Shown piece after piece: positions 52,726 to 60,129 of a stretch of 64,000 bases of DNA; positions within the stretch are counted from its first letter, which is position 1; each line of letters starts with the position of its first letter. The notes beneath the pieces were generated by a model, which ran no database searches, was not told where the DNA came from, and was given only the letters and a program-made list of their open reading frames with translations. Both the position numbers and the translations under genes were made by a program. This DNA comes from CAWIVH01 sp963839475 (lineage in GTDB: Bacteria > Acidobacteriota > UBA6911), in NCBI GenBank assembly GCA_963839475.1, contig CAWIVH010000012.1, positions 186,001 to 250,000 on the forward strand, written 5' to 3'.

Positions 52726-55700
52726 ATGCCAACCAAAGTCAAAATAATGCTGGGACTCTTACTAGCATGCTCCCTGATTGCAGGGGCCTCCCAGCCCTTA
52801 GCCGCACAGACCGTCACAACCGGAACCATTTCGGGCCGGGTGATGGACGCGCAGAAAGCCGTGCTTCCGGGAGCCGTCGTCACGGCTGTTCATGTCCCGA
52901 CCGGCACAACTTATGATGCCATTACGCAATCCGACGGCCGCTTCTCGATACAGGGCGTTCGAGTAGGCGGTCCCTACACCGTCAAGGCCAGCATGGCCAA
53001 GTTCAAGACCCAGGAGCAGGGCGACATTCAGGTCGGCCTTGGGGAAACGCGGGACGTCAGTTTTACGCTGCAGCTCGAAGGCATGACTGAGACTATCACC
53101 GTCACCGCCGAAGCGCAGGTCTTCGACATGGCGCGCGCCGGTACGGCAGCCAATGTTCCAACAGGGATCATCGAAGGACTTCCAACCATTCAGCGCAGCA
53201 TCAACGACTACGCGCGCACCTCGCCCTTCTTCAGTACAAACACCGATAGCGCCGGCGGCTCCGATATGCTGAGCGTTGCCGGAAGGAACAATCGCTACAA
53301 CAACATGCAGATCGACGGGGCGGTCAACAACGATGTTTTCGGCCTGGCTTCGAGCGGAACCCCGGGCGGCCAGACCGGGACGCAGCCGGTCAGCCTGGAT
53401 GCCATCCAGGAAATCCAGCTGGTGGTTTCCCCCTACGATGTGCGCCAGGGCGGGTTCTCTGGCGGCGGCATCAATGCGGTAACCAAAAGCGGCACCAATA
53501 GCTTCCATGGTACCGGCTATTATTTCATGCGCAACCAGGACTGGGTGCGCGGGATCCCGGCAGTGGTTAGTCCGGCCAATCCCTGGCAGGGCGGGACCTG
53601 GGTAGGTCCCTTCAGCGACAAGCAGGGGGGATTCAGTGTCGGCGGACCGGTGATCAAGAACAAGCTGTTCTTCTTCACCAACCTGGACTGGGCCCGCAAA
53701 ACCACGCCTTCAGGATATTCGATCGACGGCAGTTCAGGTCAGACTTTCGACAAAGCGTCCGACGTTCAGGCCATACTCGATACCGCAAAAACGAAATACA
53801 ACTACGATCCGGGCGGGACGGGAGAGTTTGCCAAGCCGAACAATGCCGACAAGTTTTTTGTCCGCGGCGACTACAACATTTCAAACAGGCATCAGCTGAC
53901 TCTCCGGACAAATTACGTCAAGGGTGTGGCCGATGTGGGCACCCAATTTAACAACTCCTACAAGATGCCGACCAACTTCTACAACATCGAAGACACGATG
54001 TGGTCCAATGTAGCCCAGCTGAACAGCTCCTTCGGGACAAAGCTTTTCAACGAACTGCGCGTTACCTACCAGCGAGAGCGCAATGTGCGGGGCGACCGGC
54101 CGGATACCAAATCCTTTCCCGAAGTGCGCGTCGACCTGCCAAGCGGCAACTATGTCCAAATGGGAACCGAATACTCCTCCCAGGCAAACAAGCTGAACCA
54201 GGACATCATCGAGTTCACAGACGACATTACCTGGATCAAGGGTTCCCACACAATTTCCTTCGGAACCCACAATGAGTTCTACAAGTTCTACAACCTGTTC
54301 ATCCAGTACCTGTATGGCGGCTATCGTTTCTCTAATAATGCGAATTTTGCGGCCGGCCTCGCCCAATCCTATAACCACAATTTCTCGAACACGTCTAATC
54401 CTCAGGAAGCTGCCAATTTCCCGGTGTATCAGTTCGGGTTCTACGCCGGCGACAAGTGGCAGGCGAGAAGCAATCTCACAATCAACTACGGTTTGCGCAT
54501 CGACCTCCCCCGTTTTCCGGACACTCCCCATGCCAACCCGGTGGCAGTGACCGATTTCAACATGAGAACGGATATCGTTCCTGCTCCTACGATGTGGTCT
54601 CCGCGCGCCGGATTTAACTGGGATTTGAGCCGGGGCGGAAGAAATCGTTCCCAAATCCGCGGCGGCATTGGCATGTTTACTGGCCGCACGCCTTACGTGT
54701 GGCTCTCCAACCAATACAGCAATACTGGCGTCGACTTCACCAGCCTCTCGGTGAGCTACAGCTCGAGCAACAAAATCCCATTTGTATCCGATCCCAATAA
54801 TCAGCCGACCACCATTCCGGGCGGAGTCACCGGGCGGCAGACTATCAACCTCATTGATCCGGACTACAAATTCCCAACCGTGCTCCGCGCCAATGGAGCC
54901 TATGACCACGACCTCCGTTTCCTCGGCCTGGTTGGCAGCGCCGAAGTGGTTTATACCAAGAACATCGAGGAAATTAACTATTCCAACCTCAACTACGTCT
55001 TTAATACAAAACTGCCCGACGGAAGAAATACCTATAAGAAGTTTGACTCCAACCTCAACGACGTCATGTTGCTTTCGAACACTTCCAAGGGGAAATCCTG
55101 GTCGGTAAGCTACAAGGTGGAACGGCCGTTCCGCAGAGGCCTGTATGTCAGCGGATCGTACCTCTACGGACGCGCCTATTCGGTCAACGACGGGACGTCG
55201 AGCGTCGCCCGCTCCAACTGGTCCGGCACGCCGATCGGGATTGACACCAACAATCCCCCGCTCACCCGTTCCCGCTATGAACCCGGCCACCGCGTAAATA
55301 TGGCCCTGACCATGCCCATCAAGTTGCCAAAGGGCCTTCGCAGTGCGGCCTCCATCTTTTACAACGGCCAGTCGGGTTTCCCCTATTCGCTGGTTTTCAA
55401 CGGCGACGCCAATAGCGACGGCGTGACCAACAACGACCTGCTCTATATTCCCGCTTCGGCCAACGATGTCGTGGTCTATAGCTCTACCAGCGGTCAGCAG
55501 GTCAGCTATAGCATGCTGCAGGACTACATTAATAATGCGGGGGCACAGGAGTACGCCGGCAAGATCAGCCCGCGCATGATGGCTCATGCCTCGTGGTTCA
55601 ACCAGATGGATTTCCGCTATTCTGTCAGCGTCCCCACCTACAGGGAGACCAAGGTTGAAATTACCATCGACGTGTTCAACTTCCTGAACTTCCTGAACAA

Positions 55701-55893
55701 GAGCTGGGGTTGGCAGTACTTCGGCTCGTTCCCGGGGAATACCCAGATCGGCTATGGCGGCATCGACTCCGCCACCGGCAAGATGCGCTACAACCTGAAT
55801 ACGATCGCCTCGCCCAATTATCAGGGGATTTTCACCCGCGACGACTTGCGTTCGCGCGCGCAGGCGCAGATCGGCTTCCGGTACCGCTTCTAA
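52726..55893 (+). CDS. Oar-like TonB-dependent outer-membrane receptor
   Basis: 1055 residues. Signal peptide about 1-28 (…PLAAQ); carboxypeptidase-regulatory-like domain (about 33-118: 'GTISGRVMDAQKAVLPGAVVTAVHV', 'DGRFSIQGVRVGGPYTV'); plug domain with 'ETITVTAEAQVFD' and 'SVAGRNNRYNNMQIDGAVNND' (near 184-206); 'GGFSGGGINAVTKSGTNSFHG'; and a barrel of more than 700 residues ending in RYRF. It differs clearly from the receptor at 6014-9865, so the two are not a recent duplication. It lies in the outer membrane; the substrate is unknown. A strong terminator follows 26 bases after the stop. Confidence 0.9.
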   Translation: MPTKVKIMLGLLLACSLIAGASQPLAAQTVTTGTISGRVMDAQKAVLPGAVVTAVHVPTGTTYDAITQSDGRFSIQGVRVGGPYTVKASMAKFKTQEQGDIQVGLGETRDVSFTLQLEGMTETITVTAEAQVFDMARAGTAANVPTGIIEGLPTIQRSINDYARTSPFFSTNTDSAGGSDMLSVAGRNNRYNNMQIDGAVNNDVFGLASSGTPGGQTGTQPVSLDAIQEIQLVVSPYDVRQGGFSGGGINAVTKSGTNSFHGTGYYFMRNQDWVRGIPAVVSPANPWQGGTWVGPFSDKQGGFSVGGPVIKNKLFFFTNLDWARKTTPSGYSIDGSSGQTFDKASDVQAILDTAKTKYNYDPGGTGEFAKPNNADKFFVRGDYNISNRHQLTLRTNYVKGVADVGTQFNNSYKMPTNFYNIEDTMWSNVAQLNSSFGTKLFNELRVTYQRERNVRGDRPDTKSFPEVRVDLPSGNYVQMGTEYSSQANKLNQDIIEFTDDITWIKGSHTISFGTHNEFYKFYNLFIQYLYGGYRFSNNANFAAGLAQSYNHNFSNTSNPQEAANFPVYQFGFYAGDKWQARSNLTINYGLRIDLPRFPDTPHANPVAVTDFNMRTDIVPAPTMWSPRAGFNWDLSRGGRNRSQIRGGIGMFTGRTPYVWLSNQYSNTGVDFTSLSVSYSSSNKIPFVSDPNNQPTTIPGGVTGRQTINLIDPDYKFPTVLRANGAYDHDLRFLGLVGSAEVVYTKNIEEINYSNLNYVFNTKLPDGRNTYKKFDSNLNDVMLLSNTSKGKSWSVSYKVERPFRRGLYVSGSYLYGRAYSVNDGTSSVARSNWSGTPIGIDTNNPPLTRSRYEPGHRVNMALTMPIKLPKGLRSAASIFYNGQSGFPYSLVFNGDANSDGVTNNDLLYIPASANDVVVYSSTSGQQVSYSMLQDYINNAGAQEYAGKISPRMMAHASWFNQMDFRYSVSVPTYRETKVEITIDVFNFLNFLNKSWGWQYFGSFPGNTQIGYGGIDSATGKMRYNLNTIASPNYQGIFTRDDLRSRAQAQIGFRYRF

Positions 55894-55919
55894 GACCGGA
55901 ATTCCATTTCGAACCTTCA

Positions 55920-55956
55920 ACGGGGAATGCGCCAAGGCGCATTCCCCGTTTCTTTT
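55920..55956 (+). terminator. Rho-independent terminator after the Oar-like receptor gene
   Basis: ACGGGGAATGCGCC (55920-55933) pairs exactly with GGCGCATTCCCCGT (55936-55949), followed by TTCTTTT. The GGAG ribosome-binding site of the next gene begins right after the T-tract, so the hairpin could also act as an attenuator for that gene. Confidence 0.85.
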
Positions 55957-55973
55957 GGAGAATCAGTCTTCCT

Positions 55974-57689
55974 ATGAAGGCCAGCCATTATCCGATCGCA
56001 ACGCGTGCCTTCCTGATTGTGGTCTGCATCGCATCCGCCACCTCCGCGGCGCAAAACAACGCCAGGCATGCGTTGCCGCTATTTACCGACATCACTTCGC
56101 AGGCGGGAATCCGGTTCAAGCACCTGAGTGGATCGCCCGAGAAAGACTTTATCTTCGAAGCCAAAGGCGGGGGGATAGGGCTGCTGGATTTCGACAAGGA
56201 CGGCCTGCTCGATATTTATTTCACCAGTGGGAATACCCTGGAAAATCTGGAAAAGGGCGTCGTTAGGCGCAACGCGCTGTACCGCGCGAACGGCGACGGC
56301 ACCTACACCGACGTCACCGATAAGGCGGGCGTGCAGGGGCGCGGATGGGCCATGGGTTGCGCCGTCGGGGATTACGACGGAGACGGCTGGCCCGATATCT
56401 ATGTTCTGTGCCTGGCCGGGAATATTCTTTACCGCAACAACCATGACGGGACGTTTGCCGACGTTACAGACAAAGCGGGACTAAAAGATGGGAAATGGAG
56501 CACCGGCGCCGCCTTCGTCGACTACGACCGCGACGGCAATCTCGACCTGTACATCTCCCACTACTCGGTCTTCAATCCAGAAAAAATGCAGCGCAAGGGC
56601 GACAACCGTTACTGCAATTACAGAGGCGTTCCAGTCATGTGCGGACCGCGCGGCCTTGACGGTGAAGCCGACGCGCTGTTTCACAATAACGGCGACGGGA
56701 CATTTGCCGATGTTTCAGCGGTATCAGGGATTTGGGGACGCGACAAGTTCTACGGGCTCGGCGTGGCCGTCGGCGACTATAATAACGACGGCTGGCCCGA
56801 TATCTACGTGGCTAACGATTCCTGTCCTAGTTATCTTTTCTTGAACAAGAAAAACGGAAAATTCGAGGAGGTCGGCCTGGCGGCCGGCGTCGCCGTATCG
56901 GACGACGGAGCGGAACAGGCCGGGATGGGCGTCGACTTCGGCGACTACGACAACGACGGCTGGCTCGACATCACCAAAACAAATTTCTCCTACGACTACA
57001 ACAACCTTTATCACAACGATCATAACGGGATGTTCACCGATCGGGCGCGTGCCGCGGGCATAGCCCAGATCACCATGCCGTTTGTTTGCTGGGGCACCCG
57101 TTTCATCGACTACGATAACGACAGCTGGAAGGACATCTTCGTGGCCGCGGGCCACGTCTACCCTCACCTCCTTTCAAATCCGGTTGGAGGCGAGAAATAT
57201 TTCCAGCGCAAGCTCATGTTCCGAAATCTGAAAAACGGGTCCTTCGCCGATGTAACCTCATCATCGGGGAGCGGCATCCTGCTGGAAAAAGCGAGCCGCG
57301 GGGCGGCATTCGGCGACATCGATAACGACGGGGACATGGACGTCGTGGTTGCGAATCTGGACGACGCCCCCACCCTGCTGCGCAATGATGGCGGCAACCA
57401 GGGAAACTGGCTTTTGATCGAACTCCGGGGCACCCAAACAAACCGCTTTGGCCTGGGATCAAGAGTGAAGGTGAAAACAGGCGCACTGGAACAAATCGGT
57501 GAGGCTACGACAGCCTCCAGCATTTTTTCGGCCAACGACCCCAGGATTCACTTTGGACTGGGAAAATCGTCCGAAGCGGACGTCGAAGTCCGCTGGCTGA
57601 GCGGGAAAACGCAGAATTTCAAAGCAGTGCCAGTCAACCGCATTCTGGTCATCGATGAAGACAAGGGGTTGGTGGAGCCGAAACCGTAA
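55974..57689 (+). CDS. CRTAC1/UnbV-type FG-GAP (VCBS) repeat protein
   Basis: 571 residues from ATG 55974; the frame from 55710 overlaps the receptor gene and the terminator and is rejected. Signal peptide about 1-26 (…SAAQN). Repeated FG-GAP blades with calcium-binding DxDxDG loops: 'GIGLLDFDKDGLLDIYFTSG', 'GCAVGDYDGDGWPDIYVLC', 'FVDYDRDGNLDLYISHY', 'GVAVGDYNNDGWPDIYVAND' and 'GDIDNDGDMDVVVANL'. A C-terminal ASPIC/UnbV domain has 'RFGLGSRVKVKTGA' and 'IHFGLGKSSEADVEVRWLSGK'. These form a β-propeller that binds calcium at the cell surface. Such genes often accompany Oar-type receptors in Acidobacteriota. Confidence 0.9.
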   Translation: MKASHYPIATRAFLIVVCIASATSAAQNNARHALPLFTDITSQAGIRFKHLSGSPEKDFIFEAKGGGIGLLDFDKDGLLDIYFTSGNTLENLEKGVVRRNALYRANGDGTYTDVTDKAGVQGRGWAMGCAVGDYDGDGWPDIYVLCLAGNILYRNNHDGTFADVTDKAGLKDGKWSTGAAFVDYDRDGNLDLYISHYSVFNPEKMQRKGDNRYCNYRGVPVMCGPRGLDGEADALFHNNGDGTFADVSAVSGIWGRDKFYGLGVAVGDYNNDGWPDIYVANDSCPSYLFLNKKNGKFEEVGLAAGVAVSDDGAEQAGMGVDFGDYDNDGWLDITKTNFSYDYNNLYHNDHNGMFTDRARAAGIAQITMPFVCWGTRFIDYDNDSWKDIFVAAGHVYPHLLSNPVGGEKYFQRKLMFRNLKNGSFADVTSSSGSGILLEKASRGAAFGDIDNDGDMDVVVANLDDAPTLLRNDGGNQGNWLLIELRGTQTNRFGLGSRVKVKTGALEQIGEATTASSIFSANDPRIHFGLGKSSEADVEVRWLSGKTQNFKAVPVNRILVIDEDKGLVEPKP

Positions 57690-57762
57690 GGGCGCCCGGC
57701 CGCGAAAGTTTGTCTCACATAGAAAGTCGGTGACTCCTGTATTTAGAAAAATTGGTCATTTC

Positions 57763-57822
57763 TCATTTGTCATTGAAACCGGCCAGTTTCAAGTCGTCAA
57801 ATGACAAATGATAAATTTTTTG
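57763..57822. terminator. Bidirectional terminator between the CRTAC1-like and fmdB genes
   Basis: TCATTTGTCATT (57763-57774) pairs exactly with AATGACAAATGA (57800-57811); an inner GAAAC/GTTTC stem lies between, and TTTTTT follows. It sits in the gap of convergent genes, ending just before the fmdB stop. Confidence 0.75.
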
Positions 57823-57824
57823 AG

Positions 57825-58208
57825 CTACAGGTCGTCCGACATATCAGGCGCAAGCCCGGCTCCCCCGGCTGCGCCGTCCCCGACTTGGCCGCCTGCGGCT
57901 TCCATCGCGGCCTCTTCAGCCATCTGATCGATGTCGCCGCCGAGGTCTTCTCCCATTTCCTTGCCCATTTTCTTCATCCATTTCGCGACGCTCCCGGGGT
58001 CATTCTCGTCGAGGCCGGAAAAGGTCGAAGGATCGGCCAGCGACTCCAGTCTCTGATCCTCGGATTTGGGGCTGGAAAAGCGGGAGAATAACTGTTCCAC
58101 ATCGGCACTTCGGCAATATTTGCAGACAGGCTGAAATTCAGAAGGCTTCATCACAAGGAAGCTCATCTTCTTTTTGCATTGGCTGCAAAGATATTCGTAG
58201 ATAGGCAT
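57825..58208 (-). CDS. Second FmdB-family zinc-ribbon protein
   Basis: 127 residues opening with MPIYEYLCSQCKKK, with Cys8/Cys11 and a second pair in CKYC (about 29-32), the same zinc ribbon as the protein at 23841. The tail differs: an acidic helical part 'WMKKMGKEMGEDLGGDID' and an Ala/Gly-rich end. So the two share only the ribbon. Role unknown; regulatory binding of nucleic acid or protein is often assumed. It is convergent with the CRTAC1-like gene. Confidence 0.8.
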   Translation of the reverse strand: MPIYEYLCSQCKKKMSFLVMKPSEFQPVCKYCRSADVEQLFSRFSSPKSEDQRLESLADPSTFSGLDENDPGSVAKWMKKMGKEMGEDLGGDIDQMAEEAAMEAAGGQVGDGAAGGAGLAPDMSDDL

Positions 58209-58239
58209 AGAGATTCAAAAAGCTCCATCGAAAAAACGA

Positions 58240-58302
58240 ACCACAAAAAACTCGAAGGCCTCGAAGGCATTATTTATTAATCTTTGCGGTCTTCGCGGTT
58301 CA
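58240..58302. repeat. Dispersed 'CGCAAAGACC' repeat, copy D (inverted form)
   Basis: AACCACAAAAAACTCGAAGGCCTCGAAGG on the left and AATCTTTGCGGTCTTCGCGGTT on the right are imperfectly inverted. The shared core CTCGAAGGCCTCGAAG also occurs in copy B. It lies between fmdB and moaC on the same strand and could form a hairpin. Confidence 0.5.
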
Positions 58303-58381
58303 ATCATTCAAGCGTTCCAGGTTTCGAGAGACTCCTCTAAGAGTATATCTAAGATTGCATGAGCCGGGATGCAAGCTCAGA

Positions 58382-58888
58382 CTATGGTTGTTTCCCGAAA
58401 GGCGGGCGCTTGAAAACTCCGCTCTTGCCCCCGCTTTTCTCCAACAGGATGACCCGCTCGATCGAAGCTGCCTTTTCAACCGCCTTGACCATATCATACA
58501 GAGTGAGGGCGGCAACAGCCGCGGCCGTCATGGCCTCCATCTCCACACCTGTGGGCCCTGTGCACGAAACCTGGGCGCGAAACCGAATTCCGCCACGGTG
58601 GGGTTGGGCGATCACATCCACGAAGGTCAGTTGGAGCGGGTGACAGAGGGGAATGATTTCGGCGGTTTTCTTGGCCGCCATGATCCCGGCAAGTCTCGCG
58701 GTTTCGATGGCATTCCCTTTGGGCAGCCTGCCGCTCGATATCAGCTTGAGCGTGCCTTGCGAAAGCCTCAGAAACGATTCCGCCACGGCTTGCCGGTGGG
58801 TTTCACTTTTTAGGGTCACATCGACCATGCGCGCGGTCCCGGTGCCATCTATATGACTTAGGCTGCCTGGATTCGGCTTGCCGCTCAT
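58382..58888 (-). CDS. moaC: Cyclic pyranopterin monophosphate synthase
   Basis: 168 residues, with GGAGGGGAG before the start, which overlaps the moeA stop (ATGA). 'LSHIDGTGTARMVDVT' is the family opening; 'ETARLAGIMAAKKTAEIIPLCHPLQL' holds the conserved Lys-Lys and 'PLCHPL' motif; 'VSCTGPTGVEMEAMTAAAVAALTLYDMVKAVEK' the active-site 'TGVEMEA'. With MoaA it turns GTP into cyclic pyranopterin monophosphate, the first step of molybdenum cofactor synthesis. MoaA is not in the window. The gene follows moeA in the same transcript. Confidence 0.95.
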   Translation of the reverse strand: MSGKPNPGSLSHIDGTGTARMVDVTLKSETHRQAVAESFLRLSQGTLKLISSGRLPKGNAIETARLAGIMAAKKTAEIIPLCHPLQLTFVDVIAQPHRGGIRFRAQVSCTGPTGVEMEAMTAAAVAALTLYDMVKAVEKAASIERVILLEKSGGKSGVFKRPPFGKQP

Positions 58889-60123
58889 TCTCCCCTCCTG
58901 CCGGCTGCCTGCCTTGCGCCATAATCCGGCAGCAGGAGCGCTTCGATTTCTTCCCCGCCGGTTTTAAAAGTGCAGTCCGCGGGCAGAATGAGCATTGCAT
59001 TCGCCCGGGAGAAACCGATGATGTCGGCGGATCCCTTCCAACCCAGCGGATCGACGGTATATCCCCCGGCACCCTCAGATACCCACGCCGGAAGGAAAGC
59101 GGTGCGGCCGGCTGATTGCCTGAGGTCCTGCGAAAGCCGGCCGATGATTTTGGTGAGTTCCGGTTTTTCGTACCCGCACATGCGGCCGACGGCCGGACGC
59201 ACCAGATTCTCAAAAGCCACGAAAGAAGAGACGGGATTCCCGGGCAGTCCGAAAATCATCTTTTCACCTTTTTTGGCGAAAACGGTCGGCTTTCCGGGCT
59301 TCATCGCCACCTTTGAAAAAATAATCCGCAGGCCAAGGTCGAGGAAAACTTTTTTCACGAAATCGAACTCACCCATCGACACCCCGCCAGTGAGCAAAAC
59401 AACATCCCGCTCGAGTGCATCCCTAAGGCGCGCTGTCAAATCGACCAAATTATCGCGGGCAATACCCAGGTATTCCGGGCGGATGCCAAGGTGCTGCAGC
59501 TGGGCTGCCAGGGAATGGGCATTGGAGTTGCGAATCTGTCCCGGCTGCGGCGATTCATGAACTTCTACAAGCTCATCCCCTGTGCTGAAAAGAGCGATCC
59601 GCGGCTTCCGGTACACTTGAACGGCAGTATAACCAAAGGTTGCGAGCACGGCGATCTCGGAGGGGCCCACACATCGTCCCGATTCGAGGACCCTCTGGCC
59701 GACGCGGGCTTCGCAACCGGCGATAGCCATGCTCTCGCCGGGCCGCACAGGCTTTAGCATCCTCACTCTTCCGGAAGGATCCGGCCCTTCGGAATGTTCC
59801 ACCATCAAAACGGCATCCGCGCCTTCAGGGACGGCCGCGCCGGTCATGATGGCCTTGGTCTGCCCCGGCAGAATCGATCCCGGTTCCGACTCTCCCGCCC
59901 TGATGGAACCGACGCACTGCAACTCGACCGGCGATTCAGCGGTATCCGCTGCCCGCACGGCATATCCATCCATAGCCGCCCGGTGAAAGGGCGGGATGTC
60001 GCCGGTTGCCAACAGATCTTCGGCGAGGATTCTACCCAGCGAATCCTCGAAGGGAACGCGCTCAATGGCCCGGGGGGGCAACGACCCCAAAATCAGCTGC
60101 TGTGCTTCATCGATCGAGATCAT
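58885..60123 (-). CDS. moeA: Molybdopterin molybdenumtransferase
   Basis: 412 residues. Domain order as in MoeA: N-terminal 'ISIDEAQQLILGSL', 'GRILAEDLLATGDIPPFHRAAMDGYAVRA', 'KAIMTGAAVPEGADAVLMVEH', then MPT-binding domain with 'IALFSTGDELV', 'DVVLLTGGVSMGEFDFV' and 'MIFGLPGNPVSSFVAFENLVRP', and a small C-terminal domain. MoeA inserts molybdate into adenylylated molybdopterin. It starts 6 bases after the Lon-like protease stop, an unusual operon partner, and its own stop overlaps the moaC start. Confidence 0.95.
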   Translation of the reverse strand: MISIDEAQQLILGSLPPRAIERVPFEDSLGRILAEDLLATGDIPPFHRAAMDGYAVRAADTAESPVELQCVGSIRAGESEPGSILPGQTKAIMTGAAVPEGADAVLMVEHSEGPDPSGRVRMLKPVRPGESMAIAGCEARVGQRVLESGRCVGPSEIAVLATFGYTAVQVYRKPRIALFSTGDELVEVHESPQPGQIRNSNAHSLAAQLQHLGIRPEYLGIARDNLVDLTARLRDALERDVVLLTGGVSMGEFDFVKKVFLDLGLRIIFSKVAMKPGKPTVFAKKGEKMIFGLPGNPVSSFVAFENLVRPAVGRMCGYEKPELTKIIGRLSQDLRQSAGRTAFLPAWVSEGAGGYTVDPLGWKGSADIIGFSRANAMLILPADCTFKTGGEEIEALLLPDYGARQAAGRRGE

Positions 60124-60129
60124 GGGGAA

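Noticed and set aside
53881..55935. 684-codon open frame on the minus strand, opposite the second Oar-like gene
   Set aside because: It mirrors a well-supported receptor gene and arises from codon bias in G+C-rich DNA; there is no ribosome-binding site and the product has no domain.
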